In this document: positions 62,157-64,000 of the stretch, piece by piece
Numbering within the stretch: position 1 is the first letter of the stretch
Layout: each line of letters opens with the position of its first letter
NCBI RefSeq assembly: GCF_900109995.1
Contig: NZ_FOCB01000005.1
Span: 1-64,000 of the forward strand
DNA: 64,000 bases
Source: Pseudomonas sp. ok272
GTDB taxonomy: Bacteria > Pseudomonadota > Gammaproteobacteria > Pseudomonadales > Pseudomonadaceae
Reading direction: 5' to 3'
Notes under the pieces: model-generated
What the model saw: only the letters and a program-made list of their open reading frames with translations
Told to the model about the DNA's origin: nothing
The model's database searches: none
Made by a program: the position numbers and the translations under genes

Positions 62157-62479
62157 TTGCGGCGTTCTCCTGGATGGATGTGCAGCCCATCCGTTTAAGC
62201 TGTTTTAAAGAAACATGACACCACTCGGCGCGACTTGCATTGAGTCCAGCTAAATGGCTAGCGTTGCTCACGAGCCACCAATAATACGTGCAAATACGGC
62301 AGCGGCCGCATAGCCCCTCATTTCTGTGCTCGCATCACTGAGTCATCAGGATCACGCGGGCAGCAGGCGAGTCAGGTCGGATGCATACGCCCACCCCCAA
62401 CCTGACACGACCGTCGCGAGCGCCAACCCGGATGAGTCTGTAACATGCTCGCCCATTGACGCCCGCGCCGGAGAACACC
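62157..62479. other. intergenic stretch without a supported gene
   Basis: These 323 nt lie between two divergent genes, the acetyltransferase-like gene and the Lrp-type regulator. I see no coding frame with a ribosome site and no REP. The first half is A/T-rich relative to its surroundings, with TTTAAGCTGTTTTAAA near 62194-62209, and presumably holds the promoters of both genes, but I cannot place them. Confidence 0.4.
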
Positions 62480-62941
62480 TTGCCCGCCACACGCCCGCCT
62501 GTCCTCGATGAAATCGACCACCAGTTGATTGCCGCCCTGCAGCTCAACGCCCGTGAAAGCGTGGCCATGCTGGCTCGGCAACTGGGCATCGCCCGCACCA
62601 CAGTGACCTCTCGCCTGGCCCGGCTGGAGAAGAGCAAGGTCATCACCGGCTACGGCGTACGCCTGGGCCAGCGCGTGGTGGATGGCGGCTTGCAGGCCTA
62701 TGTCGGGATCACCGTGCAGCCGCGTTCGGGCAAGGAAGTGTTGCGCCGGCTCAGCACCATGGCCCAGGTCCAGCAACTGTGCGCGGTGAGTGGCGAGTTC
62801 GATTACGTGGCCTGGCTGCGCACCGACTCACCGGAACAGCTGGATCAACTGCTCGACCAGATCGGCAGCGTCGATGGCGTGGACAAGACCACGACCTCGA
62901 TCATCCTCAGCAGCAAAATTGATCGCGGTCAGCCAGTCTGA
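62480..62941 (+). CDS. Lrp/AsnC family regulator
   Basis: A feast/famine transcription factor, probably controlling davB and neighbours. The 153-residue protein has an N-terminal helix-turn-helix (LDEIDHQLIAALQLNARESV..LARQLGIARTTVTSRLARLE) and a C-terminal RAM ligand-binding domain (AYVGITVQ..VSGEFDYVAWLRT). I choose the TTG at 62480 because GGAG lies 6 nt upstream; a TTG at 62456 has none. In P. putida an Lrp-type gene (PP_0384, from memory) likewise precedes the lysine monooxygenase gene. Confidence 0.85.
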   Translation: MPATRPPVLDEIDHQLIAALQLNARESVAMLARQLGIARTTVTSRLARLEKSKVITGYGVRLGQRVVDGGLQAYVGITVQPRSGKEVLRRLSTMAQVQQLCAVSGEFDYVAWLRTDSPEQLDQLLDQIGSVDGVDKTTTSIILSSKIDRGQPV

Positions 62942-63082
62942 CCACCAGCTTCGTCATATCGCATTAAAACCACACAAAACGACGACACATTGCGTCTTAT
63001 TAACGTACGTAACGCTCCCTAGAATGGCGACAGTCTTTTCCTATACTCAGCACCTCGGTGCCAGTCGCCAGCAAGGTCAGCC

Positions 63083-64000
63083 ATGAACAACAATAATCGC
63101 CATCCTGCAGACGGTAAAAAACCAATCACCATCTTTGGCCCGGACTTTCCTTTCGCCTTCGACGACTGGATCGAGCACCCGGCCGGCCTGGGCAGCATCC
63201 CCGCGCACAACCACGGGGCGGAAGTGGCGATTGTCGGGGCTGGCATCGCTGGGCTGGTCGCCGCCTACGAACTGATGAAGCTGGGCCTCAAGCCCGTGGT
63301 CTACGAGGCCTCGAAAATGGGCGGGCGCCTGCGCTCCCAAGCGTTCGAGGGGGCCGAAGGGATCATCGCCGAGTTGGGTGGCATGCGTTTCCCGGTGTCC
63401 TCCACCGCCTTCTATCACTACGTCGACAAGCTGGGCCTGGAGACCAAGCCCTTCCCCAATCCGCTGACCCCGGCCTCCGGCAGCACGGTCATCGACCTCG
63501 AAGGCCAGACCCATTACGCACAAAAGCTCGCCGACCTTCCCGCACTGTTCCAGGAAGTGGCCGACGCCTGGGCCGATGCCCTGGAGGACGGCTCGCGCTT
63601 TGGCGAGATCCAGCAAGCCATTCGCGACCGCGACGTGCCACGCCTCAAAGCGCTGTGGAACACCCTGGTGCCGCTGTGGGATGACCGCACGTTCTACGAT
63701 TTTGTCGCCACCTCAAAGGCGTTCGCCAAGCTGTCGTTCCATCACCGCGAAGTGTTCGGCCAGGTCGGTTTCGGCACCGGCGGCTGGGATTCGGACTTCC
63801 CCAATTCGATGCTGGAAATCTTCCGCGTAGTGATGACCAACTGCGACGATCACCAGCACCTGGTGGTCGGCGGCGTCGAGCAGGTGCCGCTGGGCATCTG
63901 GCGCCATGCGCCGCAGCGCTGCGCCCACTGGCCTGAAGGCACCAGCCTGAGCTCGCTGCACAACGGCGCGCCACGCACCGGCGTCAAGCGCATCGCCCGC
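63083..64000 (+). CDS. davB: L-lysine 2-monooxygenase, 5' part
   Basis: A flavoprotein that converts L-lysine, with O2, to 5-aminovaleramide, first step of the aminovalerate route. The first 306 codons are present and the frame is cut by the right edge; the whole protein is about 560 residues. The start MNNNNRHPADGKKPITIFGP closely matches DavB of P. putida as I recall it. The FAD motif VAIVGAGIAGLVAAYELM lies at about 48-65, and ELGGMRFP and FGTGGWDSDFPNS are typical of the tryptophan/lysine monooxygenase group. AAGG precedes the ATG. An 8-nt palindrome ACGTACGT (63003-63010) upstream could bind the regulator. Confidence 0.9.
   Translation, partial: MNNNNRHPADGKKPITIFGPDFPFAFDDWIEHPAGLGSIPAHNHGAEVAIVGAGIAGLVAAYELMKLGLKPVVYEASKMGGRLRSQAFEGAEGIIAELGGMRFPVSSTAFYHYVDKLGLETKPFPNPLTPASGSTVIDLEGQTHYAQKLADLPALFQEVADAWADALEDGSRFGEIQQAIRDRDVPRLKALWNTLVPLWDDRTFYDFVATSKAFAKLSFHHREVFGQVGFGTGGWDSDFPNSMLEIFRVVMTNCDDHQHLVVGGVEQVPLGIWRHAPQRCAHWPEGTSLSSLHNGAPRTGVKRIAR

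Overview
The window is chromosomal DNA of a Pseudomonas of the fluorescens/putida type. Evidence: about 60% GC; gene order that matches, as I recall it, P. aeruginosa PA0575-PA0668 and P. putida PP_0383 onward (tyrS, anmK, erpA, argC ... vfr, trpCDG ... trpE, gph, rpe ... lptD-surA-pdxA-rsmA-apaG-apaH ... tsaD/rpsU-dnaG-rpoD-rmcA); and many intergenic REP palindromes with the GGGAGCGAGCCTGCTCGC core typical of fluorescent pseudomonads. Species cannot be fixed by eye. Most of the window is core genome. No CRISPR array, complete insertion sequence or intact prophage is visible.

Layout. 1-373: three tandem minus-strand rRNA-type promoters that fire off the left edge. 374-9.7k: tyrS, an M23 murein endopeptidase, anmK, erpA, argC, hemJ, a nitronate monooxygenase-like protein, a DUF805 protein, an SDR and a HIT protein. 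9.9-13.7k: coq7, speD with a palindrome-rich leader, an OsmC protein, vfr and a lipoate-ligase-like protein. 13.8-21.8k: the split tryptophan genes trpGDC and trpE with the autotransporter esterase estA between them, then gph and rpe. 21.9-31.1k: an iron-type alcohol dehydrogenase and a complete agtABCD transporter with its two-component system agtSR. 31.2-34.7k: a DUF3530 protein, djlA, murU and amgK. 34.8-42.6k: the outer-membrane/vitamin B6/ribosome operon lptD-surA-pdxA-rsmA, then apaG, apaH and glpE. 42.9-47.7k: the stress operon prkA-yeaH-spoVR. 47.8-51.8k: cca, folK, folB, plsY, tsaD. 52.0-56.6k: the macromolecular-synthesis cluster rpsU-dnaG-rpoD. 56.7-60.6k: the c-di-GMP protein rmcA and a CAU tRNA that reads as tRNA-Ile2. 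60.7-62.2k: a small accessory patch with a HigBA-like toxin-antitoxin pair, a possible phage-gene stump and a serine-acetyltransferase-like protein. 62.5-64k: an Lrp-type regulator and the start of davB (lysine 2-monooxygenase), cut by the right edge.

Themes. Cell-wall recycling is represented by anmK, amgK and murU. Lysine/5-aminovalerate use is represented by davB (which starts the route to 5-aminovalerate) and by agtABCD/agtSR (uptake of 4-aminobutyrate and 5-aminovalerate in P. aeruginosa).

The most notable observation concerns tryptophan control. A 28-codon leader ending in Trp-Arg-Trp-Arg-Ala lies upstream of trpGDC. It aligns without gaps with the last codons of gph, which sit immediately upstream of trpE. 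The end of gph therefore appears to double as the trpE attenuator leader, and the trpGDC leader looks like a duplicated fossil of it. Other points worth a second look are a MITE-like inverted-repeat element carrying a REPIN and flanked by near-perfect 9-bp repeats (49.05-49.22k), REPINs of constant length, and the structured speD leader.
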